DNA from: Aldrovandia affinis
Lineage: Eukaryota; Chordata; Actinopteri; Notacanthiformes; Halosauridae
Assembly (NCBI GenBank): GCA_029706075.1
Contig: JAINUG010000472.1
Coordinates: 124,001-188,000, forward strand
Length of the DNA stretch: 64,000 nucleotides
Direction of reading: 5' to 3'
The position numbers were made by a program, and so were the translations under genes. The notes beneath the pieces are model-generated. The model was given only the letters and a program-made list of their open reading frames with translations, did no database searches and was not told the origin of the DNA. Below are positions 22,801-34,865 of the stretch, in pieces (the first letter of the stretch is position 1; every line of letters begins with the position of its first letter).

Positions 22801-23040
22801 GGTTATGTAGCATTTCCATTGTTGTGGTTAGCGGATGGAACAAGCATTGTTTTCCAATTTCCAACAAGGTTTGGCGGTCGTAGACGTATCCAGGAGTGTT
22901 CCGGATGCACACACGATTTGAGAAATTTGTTAGAGAAACAACATTTACCACATTAATTACACTTAGCACCGTATTTTGCGGACCTGCAGAGGCCGCTGCA
23001 TCTATACTCCCCGCCATCTTTGTCATAATGTCGCAATGAA
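19808..23040 (-). mobile_element. Rex1-type LINE, copy 2
   Basis: It runs from a start codon near 23035 to a 3' region ending about 19808. The 3' region recurs at 502-822. Endonuclease pieces are at 22143-23130 (AIPTIFLSNVRPLDNKLDYL, FIFTETWLHDNIP, IVIMAVYIPPSVN). RT pieces are at 20578-21437 ([39 protein letters not shown]) with an intact FADDT box near 20735. The C-terminal piece is at 19953-20531 ([19 protein letters not shown]). Six separate open segments mean at least five frame breaks. A small tandem duplication of 'tgcaggccctcctgaag' lies near 20583. Confidence 0.8.
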
Positions 23041-23320
23041 TGCTGTAATCCATTACATTGTGTGAATTATTGTGATTAACTGCTTTAAATTGCATGATTG
23101 AAACTCTGCCCAGCCCTTCAATGCACTGCATAGGCTGAACTGATACCAGCTGGTACCCATTCAGCCATTACTATGCCCCACCCCTGCTACCAGTTAATCA
23201 ATTACAGAGATGATATTAAATAAACAGGAATTTACCTGTCAGAGTGTTATGTCCGTGTACTACAGCATTTACGGTAATGCTGGAACATGTGGTTGCCACG
23301 CATGTGGTAGTGGGTGGAGC
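23041..23320. other. No gene seen
   Basis: Short spacer upstream of Rex1 copy 2 on its 5' side; no recognised feature. Confidence 0.3.
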
Positions 23321-23436
23321 CAAAATGTGTAAATTCAGAAACTATTCAGAAATTATTGGAAGTTTCATTGCTAGATGATGGCGCTTTTATTTTGAAAACA
23401 AAACAATTTATTTCGGATTTTATTTCCTTTAATGTA
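23321..23436. repeat. Dispersed repeat shared with 14581-14692
   Basis: Same orientation and nearly the same length as the 14.6 kb copy, for example 'gcttttattttgaaaacaaa' and 'aacaatttatttc.gat'. Unclassified. Confidence 0.6.
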
Positions 23437-24886
23437 GCAGGAGAGAAAGGCGGAGCAGGAGAGACAGGCGTAGTCGTAATTACTGGATGTCAACACTGCC
23501 TATTCCACGCTCCCTAAAACCTACGAAAGGCTCAGAGGTGAAAGGGGGAGGAACGCACCACGGGTCCTGGAAAGACGGAACGAGGGACCGAATGCACGAG
23601 AGGAGACAGGATCATCATATCACTCTCTGTACTTGGGACGAGCCAGCACTACACATAGGACGAGACAAACCGGGAGTACTATAACACCGCCCCTCGCAGA
23701 GTGGGGAAGTACTGCTGCTGTTTAATCTTCGATGTTGTGTCTGCATATTGGTATAAGACTAATTTGACTGTTTACTTGGAGCGTGCGAAATAACACAAGG
23801 AGGATAAACAACCACAGTGAATTTTACATTTATCTTATCATGACCTGTTTGTACAGCGAAGACCAGGTTAGCCTACTCAGTAGTGTACAGCAATTATATG
23901 GGGAACTGCTAACCGTTTTTAACAGTTTAATATTTATCTTGTGTTTGCAATACAGCTGTATTTTTATTGTGTGATTTTATAATAAGACCTGTTTAATAAA
24001 GTATGTTTTATACTTACCTGTTGTGGTGTTTCTTGTGGGATCTAAGAATACATAAGGGAGTCAAATATCAGGGTTGCTACCAAATTATTTATTCATTCTT
24101 TTAAATATTTTGTCATCACCAAATTATTAGTCATTATTTTTAATATTTTCTCATCACCACTGCCTAGCCTACTTGTGTGGTGGAATTTTTGAAAAGCGTA
24201 TATTTCCAATAGATCATTTATGTAACTTAATATCTGTACATGGTCCAATGCAGTAGATTCTGCAAAACTGGCTGTATTAACATTCAATAGGCCACAGGAG
24301 TGGGGCCACTGTCACTGGCTTTGGGTTGAGCAGATGTGTCCAGCACGTGGATTCTGCAGCGGCACAAAACTCATTATACAAAAAGTACAAGAATCATGTC
24401 TAACAAGAATTTAGATGGAAGGTCCATCTGTCTGTATGTACAGTCGTAAACCTGACTCTGTCCAATGAAATAATGCTTAGGAGCATGAGGAGGGCCCAGA
24501 CAGTGCTATATAGACTCTTGAGCTCTTGGTGTTGTTGATTGATGTATGCAGTAAGTCTTAACTGTAATCCTCCCCTCTCTATGATGGAAGCCATAAGGAA
24601 TTTCACCCAGGTGCAACCATCAGTGTGATTAATGAGTCCAGTACCAACTTCGAGGGCACCGAGGGGACAACGTGGATTAAACTTGGCAAATGCATTTCGC
24701 ACGCTTAAGGATTCACCATTGTTTCAGTGATTTTGTTACATTCACTGTTAGTGTTCCCGAGTCGCGTGGCTGATAGGATGTAAACCCCTAGGATTGGGCT
24801 GTCTGCATAAAAGCATGCGGGAACAAGGCAACTATTTATCAAAATAAGGCGTTGAGACAATATATAATATATATTGTTAGCTTCTT
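23437..24886. other. No gene seen; small local duplication
   Basis: A roughly 40-bp direct duplication ('ccaaattattnattcat' followed by 'aatattttntcatcacca') lies at about 24078-24158. The rest has no coding or repeat signal I can name. Confidence 0.35.
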
Positions 24887-25276
24887 CCGAAGAGACGACC
24901 AGGAGACTCAGCAGTCTGACTTGAAATGCAAGTTTATTACACACAGCGGTCCACAGCGAGTTGGTACAGAGTCTAAAGTAAATCAGTGTCTCACCTGAAT
25001 ATATACATAGGGACAGAAGAGTTTGAGCTTTGTGTTGCTAATAAGGCACCAGCAAGCAAGTCAGTAAGTGACACCCCCATTCAGTGAGTCTCTTCACCTG
25101 AATATATGCATAGCCTTTGTGTTGCTAACAAGGCACCAGCAAAGGAAGTCAGTAAGTGACACACCCCCATTGAGTGAGTCTCTCACCTGAATATATGCAT
25201 AGCCTTTGTGTTGCTAACAAAGCACCACCAAGGAAGTCAGGAAGCTCATTGAATAGAAGAGACACTGTTTGCTGAC
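24887..25276 (-). mobile_element. LTR-like fossil with U3-type tandem repeats
   Basis: On the minus strand the sequence starts TGTCAGCAAACAG and ends GAAGAAGCTAACA. It has an AATAAA near its 3' third (plus strand 'aagtttattacacac' near 24930). Three direct repeats of about 87 bp lie upstream, at 24990-25255. Repeats upstream of a poly(A) signal fit LTR U3 enhancer repeats. No convincing target duplication and no internal genes, so the call is tentative. Confidence 0.4.
24990..25255. repeat. Three tandem repeats of about 87 bp
   Basis: Each unit contains 'cacctgaatatat.catag', 'tttgtgttgctaa.aa.gca' and 'caaggaagtcag.aag'. The units touch without unique spacers. Confidence 0.8.
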
Positions 25277-25559
25277 AAAGCATTGGTGATTAGACAGAAA
25301 CTTACTGTCTAATCAACTCACTCATTCCTATACAGATGACCTCCCAAAATGGCACAGTTACAGACAGAATACACAATTCCTTCAATATCTATATCAATAT
25401 AACCATACAATGCACATTTAGGTTAGCTGAAGTGTTTGTCTATCTTTGTTATGTTGGTTTATTAAAGAGTGATGGACAAGAATTAAAGAATGGGAATGCA
25501 ATCAAACATAGAAATAAAATGCTCACACCGGAGTGTACTGTTAAAGGAGAGGCCGGGGG

Positions 25560-25990
25560 TTGTTCTGCATTAAGTAGTAGCAGTGCCTCGCCTGCAGGGG
25601 GAGTAAGGAGGGATTTAATGGTAGATCAGTACCAGTGACGGTTTAATGTTTATGTTGAATGTTAATGATGAATAATGGTTTCTTATATAAGATCAAAATG
25701 GAGTCTAAGAAAGGGGGGACTGAGTTTTTGTGGAAATTTCCACCCCAATGCAGAGAAGAGTGGGGTAACTGGTACAGAGTAACACAAAAAAACAGGCACC
25801 AAGATCAGGATAAAAAGGGGATGGTCAGGATATTAAATTTCAGTCCTTGCTTTGCGAACCAACGGCTCATTGAATGTAACCTTTCATATGTAATAAATTA
25901 TTATTATTGCCACAGACTCTGAAGATTATTTTATTTTTGAAGAAGTATCAATTGCGGTGGGGTCTCTCGGTCAATCTGGCCCTGAACCGA
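25560..25990 (+). mobile_element. LTR-like fossil end
   Basis: The stretch contains an A-G-rich tract, an AATAAA at about 25893 and a following segment ending 'ggtcaatctggccctgaacc' that is shared with 300-400 on the minus strand. R-U5 plus start of leader is the likeliest reading. No gag or pol adjoins it; an L2 3' end follows directly. Confidence 0.3.
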
Positions 25991-26004
25991 GTTCGACCAT
26001 TTTC

Positions 26005-26245
26005 CACTACACTTGCTCAACACTATGTATCCCCCCTTACTCCACAAAAATAAAAACATTTACTAACCGTTTCTTTCCCAGTGTTACAGGTATGGTATGC
26101 AGCTGCCTGCAATGATGTCTATCGTTGTATTACTGCACTGATCTCTTGCGCGAACTATGATTGTTCCTAACATGTATTTATGCACATCTTGTAAGTCACT
26201 GTGGATAAGAGCATCTGCGAAATGCTTAAAATGTAAATGTTGTAG
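26005..26245 (+). repeat. L2-type LINE 3' end
   Basis: Ends in 'catcttgtaagtcactgtgg', then 'ataagagcatctgcgaaatg' and a 'taaaatgtaaatg' tail; the same 3' end occurs at 43120-43350, 63290-63620 and, inverted, at 43669-43850. Preceded by 'cacttgctcaacact', the last coding region of such LINEs. Confidence 0.65.
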
Positions 26246-26261
26246 AATTCCACTCAAACAC

Positions 26262-26938
26262 ACCAAATGGCGGAAGTGTCCGAGTGGTGAAGGATAGCAT
26301 GTAGCCTTACCTTTGTGATACCAGAATGGGATTAAATGGAGGTTAATTAACTCCAACTACTCTATCTGACTCCAATGTATGTTAGCTTTTCTCTCTGTTA
26401 ACTGTTACTTGTAGAATCGTATATGCAAATGAGAGACTAGTCTCTCAGCTTGCGTAGTGTGGCTCTATACGTATTGCTATCTCTATATGAGATGCAGATG
26501 TGCCTTTGGCCTGTGTAAAGCCTAGCAAGGATACAGTTGCGTATCTTGCAACGGCACTAATGTATAGGCGAGTGACTACGGAGTTCAATGTTCTATGTGT
26601 GTGGGTTAATTTGAATCTTAAAACCACAACGTGTAACTGCAGTTTAGATTCATGAGAGATGCTGAGGTATGAAAATGTTTATTAGCCGGACTTGCAGAAA
26701 TAGTTACAGAAACATCAAGCAGAATTTGCGTAATGTAAGCATACAAAAACGGCTAGACGCGAAAGTTGCGCAGGAGGTCGAAGTATGCCACTTTTCCCCC
26801 TATATCCTCACACATAAAAGGGAACCATGAAACACCAAATAAGGACACAATCACTGAAAAATGGAACCACTCCCTGCGCTGTTTCTGTACGCGCATCACA
26901 CTACGTTAGTTTCACAGGTGGCCGCTGACTTGTAGATC
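26262..26938. repeat. Repeat X, copy B, unsplit
   Basis: A 677-bp uninterrupted version of the sequence that is split by the L2 LINE at 4.8-9.9 kb. It keeps the site 'gttctatgtgtgtggg' at about 26590. It holds a minus-strand AATAAA near 26680 and a tRNA-like 'gtccgagtggtgaagga' near its left edge. Family unknown. Confidence 0.75.
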
Positions 26939-27348
26939 TGACTTGCACCAAATTATTCATGTGATTACAAAACAGAAATTATTATAGAAAGAATGTCACA
27001 ACTGGTTACTGGTAATGGGACTATGTTGACATCTGCTAATGAAATCTTAACGGCCCAGATAGACTACTATAGTAGCATCATTGCAGAAGAAAATAATTGT
27101 TCATCTGGATCTTCTCTCTTAGAAGTTATGTCATATCCCCATCCAAGACTTACACAGGAACAAAAGTTGCTTTGTGAAGGACTGATAGAAGAAGATGAGA
27201 TACTAGAAGCCATATCTCCCTTTAAACATGGTAAGGCACCAGCTTTAGATAGCATGCCAGTTGAAGTATATAAAACATTCTTTCCAGAACTTAATAAACC
27301 CTTACTAGCATGTTTTGACTACTCCTTATATATTGGACATCAATCTGA
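26939..27348 (+). pseudogene. L1-type LINE copy B, first part
   Basis: The frame at 26993-27348 matches copy A ('EILTAQIDYYSSII', 'LIEEDEILEAISPFKHGKAP', 'LDSMPVEVYKTFFPEL'). Here L1 is joined directly to repeat X at a shared 'ttgcacc'. It breaks off at 27348 where Rex1 copy 3 starts and resumes at 30719. Confidence 0.75.
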
Positions 27349-30300
27349 TTCAAAGATTCAAAGATTCAAAGATTTATTTATTTGTTGTTGTCTTTGTACA
27401 CTTGCGTGCATAAAAAAAAACGAAATATCGTTCCCCCCAGCCCTCAGCAGTACTACAGTAAAAGACAACAATCACAAATAGGCTCAAATATAAAAACATA
27501 AAACAGTTTGCATAAAAACAACAATGGAGCAGCAGCTGCCCAGTGGCAGCACAGTATATTAAATTATGCAAAATTACACATATTAAATTACACAGTATAT
27601 TAAAATGTAGTGAAATGTAGTGTAAAGTGCAGGTTCAGTTCAGTAGCAGCAGTGTCTTAAAATGAATAGTGCAGTCACATCCGGTGCAGTCGGGCAGGTA
27701 GTGTGTGTGTAAGGGTGGGGGGCATGTCAGAGGGAGAGGGCACAGTCTGTTCACCATTCTGACTGCCTGTGAAAGGAAGCTGTTCAGCATCCTTTGGGAT
27801 CGGGTACGGAGGCTCCTGTACCTTTTCCCCGATGGCAGGAGGGAAAACAGTCCATGGAAAGGGTGGTGAGGTCCCTTATGATGCTGGTGGCCCTGCGAGT
27901 GCAGCGCTGGTTGTAGATCTCCAGCAGGGACGGGGAGGGGCACCAATGATCTTACTGGCTAACTTCACAATCCTGCTCAGCTGATGTTTCTCCAGTGCCT
28001 TGCAGCTGCCGAACCAGGACGTGAGGCCATAAGATATGACAGATTCAATGGTGCCCCTGTAAAAGGTGGTGAGATGGGGGCAGGGAGGCCTGCCTTTTCA
28101 GACGCCGGAGGGGATGGAGCCGCTGGTGAGCCTTTTAAGGATGGCCGTGGTGTTGGTGGTGAAGGTCAGGTCGTCTGCCAGGTGGATTCCCAGAAACTTG
28201 ACGCTGCTGACTCTCTCCACTGCGGTGCCTCCGATGGTCAGCGGCATGTGGTGAAGCTTGCCGGCCCTCCTAAAGTCAATCACCATCTCCTTTGTCTTGT
28301 CGGTGTTGAGGAAGAGATTGTGTGAGCTGCACCATGATGTAAGTTGCTCCACCTCATTCCTGTATGCAGACTCATCATCGTTCCTAATCAGACCCACCAC
28401 TGTTGTGTCGTCTGCAAACTTGATGATGTGATTGCTGTTGGATCTGGCAGTGAAGTCATGGATGAGCAGGCTGAACAACAGGGGGCTCAGTACACAGCCC
28501 TGAGGAGACCCTGTGCTCACTGAGATGGTTCTTGAAGTCAGACTGCCCACCTTGACTCTTTGCTGCCTCTGTGACAGGAAGTTGTGGATCCAGCTGCAGG
28601 TTCCAGCGTCCACATTCAGCCACCTCAGCTTTTCTACCAGCTGCTGTGGAATGATGGTATTAAACGCTGAGCTGAAGTCGATGAAGAGGAGTCTGGCATA
28701 GGTGTTTTCTCTTCCAGGTGTGACAGAGTGAGATGGAGTGCAGTGGAGATGGCGTCTTCTGTTGAGCGGTTAGCTCTATATGCAAACTGTAGAGGGTCTA
28801 AGTCTGCGGGGAGGCGGTCCTTGATGCGCTGCAGGATGAGCCGCTCAAAACACTTCATGGCTATAGGTGTAAGAGCCACGGGGCGGAAGTCATTTAGGCA
28901 GGCTGGGTTTGACTTTTTGGTACAGGTATAATAGTGGCACTCTTGAGGCAGGTGGGCACGACTCTTTGAGTGAGCGAGATGTTAAAAATGTCTGAAAAAA
29001 CATCTTTTAACTGCTTGGCGCACTCCCTCACCACACACCCCGGGATTTTGTCCGGGCCCGCTGCCTTGCGTGGATTGACGCTGGCGAATACTTTTTTCAC
29101 CTCAGCTGCTGTCACCTGAGGTATCTGCTCGCTGGGTGATGGTGGGAGCATCTGTGCCTTGTTGCTGTTTTTAGCCTCAAAACGTGCATAAAAGTCATTA
29201 AGCCTGTCAGGTAATGTAGGGTCTGTGTGGCTCGCCTGCGGGGGTGGCTTGTTGTCAGTGATTGTGTTAAAACCCTGCCACAACCGCCGTGAGTCTTGGT
29301 TGTCCTCGAAGTGGCTGCTGAGCTTCTGCCCATACAGCCTCTTCGCCTCCCTGATGCCCCGGGACAGATTTTGTCTCGCCAGTCTGTATGCTGCCGTGTC
29401 TCCTGTTTTAAAAGCAGCATTACGGGCCCTCAGCAGTGAGCAGACCTCCCCAGTCAGCCAAGGTTTCTGATTGGCACGCTTCCTGATGGTCTTTACAACA
29501 GTCACATCATCTATACATTTACTTATGTAGCCAATGGTGGACTCTGTATATTCCTGCAGATCAGTGATGCCATTCGTACTTGCTGCCTCTCTGAAAATCT
29601 CCCACTGTGTTCTCTCAAAGCAGTCTTGCAGTGATGGGATTGCCTCCTGTGGCCACAGTCTGACTTCTCTGAGTGCTGGTCTATTTTGTTTCACCCTAGG
29701 TCTGTATATAGGTGTCAGCATAACAGCCAGGTGGTCAGAGTTGCCGATGTGAGGGAGGGGGACTGCTCTATGAGAGTTCTTGATGTTAGTATACACATGA
29801 TCTAATGTGTTGTTTCCCCTGGTTGCACATTTCACATGCTGGTGAAACTTCGGTAGCACAGACTTGAGACTTGCCTGATTAAAATCTCCAGCAACAATGA
29901 AGAAAGCGTCAGGGTTTGCCGTCTGCTGCAAGCTGATGTTGTGGTAGAGCTCGCTCATAGCGTCCTTCACGTTAGCACTCGGTGCTACGTAAACTGCGTA
30001 AACTACGACCGCCGACAGCTCTCGCGGCAGGTAAAAGGGTCGGCATTTTACAGTCATGTACTCTATGTGCGGTGAGCAGTGTGTGGAAACCACCTTGGCA
30101 TCCTGACACCACAGATTGTTCGTGTAGACAGCCAGTCCCCCTCCTCTCAGCTTACCAGATAAAGTTGTTCGGTCGGCTCTATGGAGAGTTAGCCCATCCA
30201 GCTGGACCGCCGCGTCCGGAATGTTTTGATTCAACCATGTCTCGGTAAAAACCGAGACACAGCAGTCTCTGACGCTGCGCTGGGAAGCTCTCCAGAGTCT

Positions 30301-30718
30301 GATATAATCCAGTTTGCTGTCGAGGGAACGTACGTTCGCCAGCATGATCGTAGGAACTGCCGGCTTGTGTGGGTTAGCCGTTAACCTAGCATGCACTCCT
30401 CCGCGCACCCCGCTTCCGCGTCCTCTCACACCGCTTTCGCTGTCTCCTCACCGGTGGTTCCCCGAGCGGAGCCGCAGACTTCCACGGGCCTCCGCGCCGC
30501 AGTAGTCAAGCTCGCTCACTACACTTAGCCAGTGTTTCTTGTAGCAGAAGTCTTTATTACGAATATCCAGCAGAAGCTGGCGATCGTACACATATTCCCC
30601 CACTCCACTCGTTGACACAGACGTAGACACGGACAACATAGACAAAGGTACTGCATAATCGCTGGGAGAGGTCGCTGCAGGCAACAGCCGCGCCGCCATT
30701 GTTTACGTTCGAACACTG
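27349..30718 (-). mobile_element. Rex1-type LINE, copy 3, near full length
   Basis: ATCTGA is duplicated at 27343-27348 and 30719-30724. Copy A of L1 at 11.43 kb gives the equivalent site without an insert. The 5' end lies only 19 bp upstream of the ATG (30699-30697), and the 3' tail is (TTTGAATC)n on the minus strand. This is the best-bounded Rex1 here. Confidence 0.85.
27700..30699 (-). pseudogene. Rex1 ORF2 (EN-RT), about four frameshifts
   Basis: From 30699: an N-terminal part (MAARLLPAATSPSDYAVPL), then a 511-codon open segment at 28894-30429. That segment holds the APE endonuclease (TIMLANVRSLDSKLDYI, SVFTETWLNQNIPD, FFIVAGDFNQASL, IGNSDHLAVMLTP with the S-D-H site) and the linker [22 protein letters not shown] follows: [59 protein letters not shown], and an intact FADDT box near 28415. 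Frame changes occur near 30435, 28900, 28715 and 28110. All catalytic motifs I can check are kept, so decay looks recent. Confidence 0.8.
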
Positions 30719-32600
30719 ATCTGACACTCAATAAGGTTTAATTTCATTATTATTGAGGTCCTAACAAGGTTCTGATGTCCAATACAAAGATCCAATCAAG
30801 CAAAATAATTGGAGACCTCTTTGTCATGTTGTGATGCCTGGATATTAGCAAAATGTATTGCCTTAAGACTGAAAAAGGTGATTCAAAATGTAATTAATTA
30901 TGTTCAAACTGTATTCTTGGAAGCTAGATTCATTGGAGATAGCATTTGTCATAGGACAAATCTGGGCTGATATTTATTAGCAATTTTGACAAAGTAGTTG
31001 ATAAAGTATGTTGGGATTGTATCAGTGCTTGAAATATTTTAAAAATACAAAATTCTGCAAGAATGAAAGGACTAGAACTTTTTGGTGTTGAGTCCAAAAC
31101 TTCTATCTGCAGATGACACCACCTTTCATATTAGCCTGGAAGCATCAACAGTAATAGCACTTACTAAGGAACTGGACACATTTTCTGTCATCTGGGCAGA
31201 AACCAAATTATGAAAAAAGTTATATACTTAGACCTGGTTCTTTAAAACATACAAATGGTAAATTACCTTGTAATGTACCTATCAAATGGACAGATGGTCC
31301 TGTTGATGTATTGGAAATTCACACCCCCGTAGACAGAAGAGATTTGACAGATTAATCTTTAAATTAAACTCAACAAATTGGATACGATTTTACAGCCTTG
31401 GAAAGGCAATCACCTTTCTCTGTATGGCAAAATCATGCTTATAAACTCTTTATTAGTTTCTCAATGTACATACGGTCTTCTGTCTCTTTCATCCTCAGGT
31501 GATACTTTTTAAAATATTATGAGCAGAACATATTTAGATTCATTTGGAAGTGACTAATCTAAAAGCACTGACTTATACATTAAAGGCCTCTTGGATATAT
31601 TTACAGCCAAGATGCTTCATTCTACAAACCCTGTGTTAATGAGTAATCTATTTCCTTTCTTTCATCTGAACAATCTTTCACTAGAACATGTACTTCCAAT
31701 GTTGTGTAATGTGTCCCTTTTTTTTCAAGATGCAATTACTTCATGGCTTCAGTTTCAGTTTTACCCACCTCAAACACCAACAATTGTTCTTCAACAACTC
31801 TTATGGTTTAACTACAATATTATAATAGAAGGAAAGCCCCTTCACTGGAAATCTTGCATTGCGAGATGTTTATTTTCTTAACAATATTGTTGATATAAAT
31901 GGCAATATCTATACTTATAACATGTTCCAAGAGAAATATGGGGATATATGTACAATACACTGTTACAGACAATTAGTGTATGCAATGCCTTTGGCATGGA
32001 TAACTGATCAAAAACACTAAAGAGTACTTCACTGTGTGTGGCCCTAGCATGAATAATCATATGTGGCTCTTGAATTGTAAAATTAATAAAGACATATATC
32101 AATTTGCCTTGCATCATAAACATCTATGTCCAGTTCTATACCATTTTTATACATACTGGCAAGAGATCTTTGATATGCCTATTCATTGGAAGGGGATTTT
32201 TACTACTATGTATAGAACATCTGTTTGTACTCACATATGTTCCATTCAGTTAAAAGTATTCTATAAAATATTGTCAACAAACAGAATGTTACACATATGG
32301 AATATTGAAAATGATGTTAGGTGTACATTTTGCCATGAAGAAGAGCAGGATATCATACATCTGTTTTGTATTGTCCTGTAGTGGCTTCATTTTGGCTGCA
32401 GGTAGCAGACTGGCTCTCTCTGCAGGTCATTACCTGTAAATTCTTTCATGATTGTTTGGGGGGATCACTGCACTCACAATACATTTTTGAATACCATTGT
32501 CTTGCTTGGAAAGATTCTTACTTTTAGACCCCTAAAACCAGAATGATTATTTCTGAGTGCTTTTGAATAATTTCTTAAATCACTACAAACTAGAAAGAAT
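30719..32600 (+). pseudogene. L1-type LINE copy B, second part
   Basis: Continues after Rex1 copy 3. 30719-30835 matches copy A at 11435-11548. Later blocks show L1 signatures: 'LQPWKGNHLSLYGKIMLINS' near 31395 (the usual W..R.LSL.GRI..I pattern) and, at 32034-32381, 'LLNCKINKDIYQFALHHKHL', 'RMLHIWNIENDVRCTFCHEE' and 'DIIHLFCIVL', the C-terminal C-x2-C-x8-H-x4-C pattern. Many stops; an old copy. The 3' border is uncertain. Confidence 0.6.
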
Positions 32601-34020
32601 AGTTGCCACTAGAAGAGTGTTACGACCACAAAAACCACACACACTCCTATAGCCGTGTGGAGAACCCAAACGGGAAGCGACAGTAAAATACCACCACTCA
32701 GACAGATATAAACCAAAGAACGTTGTCATACACAAAATGCTTTTCTCAAAACTGGCACACAAAAGAAAGCTTCTTCCAGAAGACAGCGTCTCTCTCCCTC
32801 TCTGAAGTGAAGGCCCTTAAAAAGCAGTCCAAGCTGCGGGCGTGGCCAGTTGAGGTCGTAGACAAACCAATTTGTCAACAACTCCAGCTGCAGTAAGTGA
32901 TCATGCGCTCAAAGCATGGCTCCAATCAAAGGAAGTTCCCTCTCGGAAATTGTCTTACAAAGAGGAAAGGAGAACGATTGCATTAGCAAATGGTTACAAT
33001 GTTAACCCATATGTGTACTATATTTATTACTACATTCATCACAAAATGTGTTATGTGGATGGACAATGGCTTAAAATGAAGTTAGTAGGCATGCCTAGAC
33101 AGCCCAAAAACACCACAGTTTTTTACTTAAGTTGTTCCAACAGCAGTAGTTTAGAGCTCAAAAGAAAATCATTCAAAATTGTCATTCAGGAAATGCCACT
33201 ACATATGATTATAAATTAACAATATAATGCAATATATAGCAAAACCAAGAATAATTGGCATTTTAGAAAAGACAATAAATGCAAATGTAAATATGCAATT
33301 CACTTCTGATTTAACAACACATACATTATAATATATATTTTCTCTATCACTGTGTTTTTTTGTACCTTTCAGAGGATCTTGCCCATCTGGGATATTCAAT
33401 GCTGTGCTAACTTAATGACAGTTGAGGACATGATTAAATTGTGCCAGAAAACACATTTTAAATCTATTTCATTCTGTGGCCAGCAATGGCTGTTGTATAC
33501 ATATGCTATTTTATAAATGTTCAATTTCTTTGTAATGGTATCTGATCAGCCAGTGTTGTCTCAGCTCTTTCCATATAGATTTAAGTAATGTTCCAAGATA
33601 TTATCTTCTTTGCCATCATTATATCATAATAATAATAACAATCATCATAATAACAATAATAATCCTCATAATAATACATACATTTGACATATATTGAAAA
33701 GTGATTCCATCTGAATATGTGAGATTGAGATCTGCATCTGTGGCATGTGATAGATATATAAATGCAGTTAAAAGAATATATGTATAAATGACACTGGATC
33801 AGCATTCTTGTGTATTGCCTTCATTTATGCTGTTTCTTGTATAGTTTGACTTGAGTATGTTATTCTGACTTAAATGTTCCCTTTCTATACAAAACTGAAA
33901 TAAAATACAATACTAATATAATACTATTAATCCTGCAACTACTACAACGACCACTATTTACATCAATTCATTAATAATAATAATAATGATAATTTTAACT
34001 GGTAACTGCCAAAATAAAGG
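32601..34020. other. No identified gene; a 115-codon open frame
   Basis: The frame at 32872-33219 (plus) has no motif I recognise. A purine-poor stretch at 32620-32860 with 'gcgggcgtggccagttgagg' could be the edge of a repeat. From 33620 to 34000 the sequence is AT-rich with many 'aataat' runs. Confidence 0.3.
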
Positions 34021-34025
34021 AAAGA

Positions 34026-34370
34026 TTTGAATAAATGAGGGATACTGGTAGCTCTGTTATGGTGTGGGGTGCATTTTCCTGGCATGGTTTAGATCCACTC
34101 CAGCCCTTAGTGGACAAAGTAAATGTTAAAAAGTGCAAAGCAATGCTGTGTAATCACTTTCATTCTACAGTGAAGCATTTATATTTTGATGGGAGTGGTC
34201 TCTTCCAGTGTGACAATGTCTCCATCCACAGGGCATGACTGGTCAATGAATGGTTTGATAAGCTTGAAAAAAAGTCACCAGATCTCGACCAATTGAACAC
34301 TTATGGGAGATTCTTGAGTGGACTGTTTTCCACCATCATCAACAAAATAACAAATTATGGAATTTTTCAA
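34026..34370 (+). pseudogene. Tc1/mariner transposase fragment
   Basis: Residues 'GSSVMVWGAFSWHGLDPLQP' and 'LFQCDNVSIHRA' match the Tc1 transposase block leading to the second catalytic Asp (usual QDNAPIH). A stop follows, then a degraded 'SPDLDQLNT' where SPDLNPIE is expected; the third catalytic residue is not readable. No terminal repeats seen. Confidence 0.6.
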
Positions 34371-34865
34371 GGAATAGTGGTGTTGCATCCCTCCAGTAGG
34401 GTTCCAGACCATTGTAGAGTCTGTGCTGTTCTGATCTGGGATCTGGTGACACCTAGTGCAAAATGTTGGAAGTCTGTCTTGAGTTGGAGCTATTTCGTCA
34501 GTAATTGTGGACTGTGTTTTCTCATTGAGAAGGCCATGTATATTAGGTTAATTGTCTTTATTGTGGGAGTTTTAATCATTGGAGGTTTGCTTCTGCAGGA
34601 GTTGCTTCTACAGGAGTTTTTGTTATTGTTAATTCGTGCCTGTTCAGGAGGTTCGGACAATCCAGCACACACGTAGGTGTGCAATCAAAATCGTGCTGAA
34701 TTCACGGGGGCTGAAAACATTGTTGGCAGGGAGTGTCCCGCATAAGGGGGGTGTGAGTTTGCACCTATATTCATAAGTGTCTTCCCAGTGTTATAACTTA
34801 ATTTGGTATAACCAGAGGGAAGTTGCACCTATATTCATAACAGACTTCCTAGTGTTATAACATAA

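Noticed and set aside
24990-25255. CRISPR-like spaced repeats
   Set aside because: Units of about 87 bp touch each other without unique spacers, and the genome is a fish.
32872-33219. 115-codon open frame as a host gene
   Set aside because: No domain, no splice context and no repeat match, so only noted.
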